Below, in pieces: positions 7,701 through 9,073 of a DNA stretch of 9,073 bases (the first letter of the stretch is position 1; the number at the start of each line of letters is the position of its first letter). The translations under genes and the position numbers were made by a program. This stretch comes from Bacteroidota bacterium (GTDB lineage Bacteria; Bacteroidota; Bacteroidia; J057), in the NCBI GenBank assembly GCA_004292985.1, contig RDXT01000564.1, positions 1-9,073 on the forward strand, written 5' to 3'. The notes beneath the pieces were generated by a model. The model searched no databases. It was not told the origin of the DNA and worked only from the letters and a program-made list of their open reading frames with translations.

Positions 7701-7955
7701 TTTGTAGATGCGGGAACGGTCTGGATAGATGGTAATCCTTTTTCCCAGAAAAAACCGACCGATACCCAGTTTATCAGCAACGGGCCGATTACGGTGAAAC
7801 TCCAGACGCTCAAAAGTCCTTTTCTGATTGGATTTGGCTCCGGCGTACGAACCAACCTGCTCGGCTGGTCGCTTCGGATGGACCTCGCATGGGGAATAGA
7901 TGATTTCACCATTCGCCGCCCGATGTTCACCTCTTCGCTGGCCCACAATTTCTGA
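4743..7955 (+). CDS. Secreted fusion: gluzincin-like domain, TolB/PD40 propeller, Omp85-like outer-membrane barrel
   Basis: A 1070-residue envelope protein. Residues 1-23 form a signal peptide: basic MNGLRR, then a hydrophobic LAAAICLPLLFFA core, probably cut before Gln23. Residues 34-275 resemble an MA-clade peptidase domain: SEHFDVYY (39-46), then HEVKR (128-132) where HExxH is expected, and WFQEGLAEY (163-171), whose Glu166 would be the third zinc ligand. The second His of HExxH is Arg132, so activity is doubtful. Residues about 290-565 hold five or six TolB/PD40-like blades, the clearest being FAWSPDGTQVVAGALSDG (394-411) and VWSSDNSRIYFASNRGG (439-455). A Pro/Glu-rich linker follows (about 590-680). 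Residues about 685-1070 look like an outer-membrane barrel with an MRGF turn (942-945), ANFELRIPL, FVDAGTVW, GFGSGVRTNLLGWSLRMDLAWG and a terminal Phe, as in the Omp85/D15 family. No POTRA repeat is recognised. A role in outer-membrane assembly or transport is inferred, not shown. The ATG at 4743 is set by the signal peptide. A glycosyltransferase starts 3 bp downstream. Confidence 0.85.
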   Translation: MNGLRRIGTLAAAICLPLLFFAQIGMPFSGKQSWKMVSSEHFDVYYSGDEAASAGQVARYAEVARHEAAALFDSKPEGRYALLYSSDPNRLLFSNIDMKTPDRTAGIISLPPASGYIVNPGSSDQLYHEVKREITRLVLDEFSNGNRVGSALQSQLMLYPARWFQEGLAEYVAQGWTYEDEMWINTLSHADLLAMAMEGEGKTNRIVRKSVWHYITHEYSDQKISEIIYLVNVTHSIESGIISVLGITLNTLTERWHEFILGRNNTYSAGREMAENLAGSEHLLIRPGQELVSFSLHEASGKVALWLNEEGKQTLWLSSPDSRDLKPLRISSGLARPDAGNLSWQQPVAWNPQGTLLLTTAWVKGTPYLIWLDTETGEAEYQKLPSQIEAVYSFAWSPDGTQVVAGALSDGHQDIFLLKKGSSDFAPLLQDPADDLDPVWSSDNSRIYFASNRGGKTEIKAPWEALNRNFDLYSLSIESGKIQALTETPGISERNPQVAGSSELYYLSDESGVYNISWLNVQTRESGFFSNLTPGIQAFRGGEKTLAISTPISGSLYLYVLPAASAHARRKPEPTFLRLERLAGPQNFAEQAPPPVIPVEKTPDVPEVKSEDPQPAEPKAAEPVRYYIFDEDTQPYEQRKEDAAPATGVRQPQRQVSASNIYRPAQIPLPGSVEVSDARKASSPWSARYIGLSLGYDPVAKTGPLLEMGFQDLLNRHRLDVRVNPSFNFRNSRSQIRYTYLAPRIDFFAEASQLSRRIRESNIVQTDSSLLFRFDQVSLQAGGRYPLSAFAAAEVSGGFIYVDRKDQRLRRSDLSNASDQLLRAGVKLTYSKLKQYEGFRYAGLAAEASFESFYSIQQSAFAFHRARGEVRYYRRVLGEIVLATRAMAGLTFPKTIQPFYMGGVDVPIHRPVIFQGESEGVRAAVTDTSLYSVQFLDFLMPMRGFLPFTRMGSKYVMANFELRIPLSRMSRHALPAHGLYNLEFIPFVDAGTVWIDGNPFSQKKPTDTQFISNGPITVKLQTLKSPFLIGFGSGVRTNLLGWSLRMDLAWGIDDFTIRRPMFTSSLAHNF

Positions 7956-7958
7956 GGC

Positions 7959-9073
7959 ATGCACATTGGGGTGCTGGCAGATCCGGCTCACTTTCATACG
8001 CGCAAATGGGTAAAGGGCTTGCAGCAGGCAGGCGCTCAGGTAACCGTGTTTAGTTTTTCCGCATCCCAATCGGACCAGTGTCGCTGCGTCCGCATTGTTC
8101 CCTCGGCGGCACCCGGCGGCAGGCTTACCTATGCCTCCTTTTTGCTTTCGGGCAGCCAGCTGCGAAAGGCACTGATCCGCGAGCGGATAGACATCCTCAA
8201 TCCGATAGACATCACGCCCTATGGCGTCTGGGCGGCGCGCTCGGGCTTTGGGCCGATCGCAGCGATAGCGATGGGCGCAGACATCCTGGAGTATCCGCCC
8301 CGGCGCTCGCAGCGCATAGCCCCCGCCCACCGCCTCTGGAGCAGCGAACGCAGCCGGGAGACAAGCCCCTTTTCGGACTGGACACGCTGGTTGTTTTTTC
8401 GCAACATGGTCAGCTATGCCCTGGGCCGGGCTGCACTGGTGAGCGGCGACAACCTGCAACTGACCCATGCCCTGCGGGACTGGTTTCAGGTGCCCGAATC
8501 GAAGATTTTGCTCAACCGCTGGGGCATCGAGCCGGAATTGTTTGTGCCGGACCCGGCGCGCCAGGCCTGGCTGCGGATGCAGATGGGAATCCAGCCCGGA
8601 GACCGGGTCGTTCTGGCTCCCAGGGGCCTGCGACCTGTGTATCAGGGAGATGTGATTCTGGAGGGACTTTCAAAATGGCTGGCCAGCGACGATTTTCGCG
8701 CCAAGGTGATCGTACTGGGAGCGGGCTACGCTGCCCCGGCAGAGACCCGCACAGCGGCCATGCAACTGGCACTCCGCGACGCCCGCTTTCACTTAGAAAC
8801 AGAGGCCCTGGCAAGAGAAGATATGTGCCAGCTCTGGCTGATGACCGACCTCTTTATCAATGCGCCCGTGTACGATGGCTACTCCAATGCCCTGAGCGAG
8901 GGCCGATATGTGGGCGCCCTGCCGCTGCTCAACGACATCCCCGCGCACCGCGAGATTCTGGAATTTGGCACCCATGCCCTCTGCGCCGACCCTTTTACAG
9001 CGGAGCAACTGGCGGCGATCCTGCCCGATACGCTCCGCAATATGGATGCCTGGAAAGCCCGCGTAGCGCCTGC
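7959..9073 (+). CDS. GT4-like (GT-B fold) glycosyltransferase, 3' end outside window
   Basis: The frame is open from the ATG at 7959 to the right edge: 371 full codons plus two bases. The start MHIGVLADPAHFHTRKWVKG is a typical GT4 N-terminus (first strand, then the HTxKW helix of the acceptor-side domain). The hinge region has NRWGIEPELFVPDP (186-199), matching the usual GvD...F.P segment. The C-terminal, nucleotide-sugar-binding domain has LAPRGLRPVYQGDVILEG (219-236) and DGYSNALSEGRYVGALPLL (306-324). The common E-x7-E donor motif is therefore D306-x7-E314, and the usual Lys-Gly after the donor-contacting Arg is Gln-Gly (229-230). Such enzymes move a sugar from a nucleotide donor to a glycan, lipid or small-molecule acceptor in the cytoplasm; neither sugar nor acceptor can be inferred. 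The start follows the previous stop codon by 3 bp, suggesting co-transcription and coupled translation. GAGG lies only one base before the ATG, too close to be a normal ribosome binding site. Probably only a few tens of residues are missing. Confidence 0.88.
   Translation, partial: MHIGVLADPAHFHTRKWVKGLQQAGAQVTVFSFSASQSDQCRCVRIVPSAAPGGRLTYASFLLSGSQLRKALIRERIDILNPIDITPYGVWAARSGFGPIAAIAMGADILEYPPRRSQRIAPAHRLWSSERSRETSPFSDWTRWLFFRNMVSYALGRAALVSGDNLQLTHALRDWFQVPESKILLNRWGIEPELFVPDPARQAWLRMQMGIQPGDRVVLAPRGLRPVYQGDVILEGLSKWLASDDFRAKVIVLGAGYAAPAETRTAAMQLALRDARFHLETEALAREDMCQLWLMTDLFINAPVYDGYSNALSEGRYVGALPLLNDIPAHREILEFGTHALCADPFTAEQLAAILPDTLRNMDAWKARVAP

Noticed and set aside
7954..7957. GAGG before the glycosyltransferase ATG as a Shine-Dalgarno sequence
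   Set aside because: Only one base separates it from the ATG, too close for normal ribosome positioning, and it overlaps the preceding stop codon.
7599..8468. 289-residue minus-strand open frame spanning the end of the outer-membrane gene and the start of the glycosyltransferase gene
   Set aside because: It runs antisense to two well-supported genes, has no recognisable motif, and its His/Arg/Ala-rich composition is that of a shadow frame in GC-rich coding DNA.
1..9073. CRISPR array, tRNA/rRNA genes, insertion sequence, phage or defence genes
   Set aside because: No spaced direct repeats, tRNA-like cloverleaf, terminal inverted repeats or recognisable transposase, integrase or defence protein was found on either strand.

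Overview
The window looks like an ordinary chromosomal stretch of a Bacteroidota bacterium. Four things point there. The type II topoisomerase B subunit has the ParE form typical of that phylum (start motif RLRPGMYIGKLGDGSAPDD). None of the four visible gene starts has a usable Shine-Dalgarno sequence. Two candidate promoters resemble the Bacteroidota -33/-7 consensus (TTTG, about 19 bases, TAnnTTTG). The large outer-membrane gene joins a TolB-like propeller to an Omp85-like barrel, a kind of layout seen in that phylum. Base composition looks to be in the middle to upper 50s % GC by eye, except for one AT-rich intergenic region. This is fairly high for the phylum and could fit a Saprospiria-like or similar lineage, but that finer placement is only a guess.

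Layout, left to right. (1) 2-730, plus: the 3' two thirds of a COG0523/CobW-family metal-chaperone GTPase with a very His-rich loop. (2) 723-2627, minus: a complete Uup-type ABC-F ATPase, convergent with gene 1 and overlapping it by 8 bp. (3) 2653-4521, minus: complete parE (topoisomerase IV subunit B), just upstream of uup and probably co-transcribed with it. A TATCTTTG box in the 25-bp gap may also give uup its own nearly leaderless transcript. (4) 4522-4742: an AT-rich divergent promoter region. (5) 4743-7955, plus: a 1070-residue secreted protein with a degenerate gluzincin-type peptidase domain, a TolB/PD40 beta-propeller, a Pro/Glu-rich linker and an Omp85/D15-like C-terminal barrel. (6) 7959-9073, plus: a GT4-like glycosyltransferase starting 3 bp after gene 5 and running off the right edge.

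The genes form three transcriptional groups: the GTPase (its start lies outside the window), the parE-uup pair (chromosome topology plus a DNA- and ribosome-linked ATPase), and the envelope pair of outer-membrane fusion protein and glycosyltransferase. No rRNA, tRNA, CRISPR array, insertion sequence, integrase or phage gene is visible.

The most interesting item is gene 5. It looks like an outer-membrane barrel whose periplasmic part is a propeller plus a pseudo-peptidase instead of recognisable POTRA domains, and it may be translationally coupled to a glycosyltransferase with altered donor-site motifs. I do not see a clearly new defence or mobile system here.
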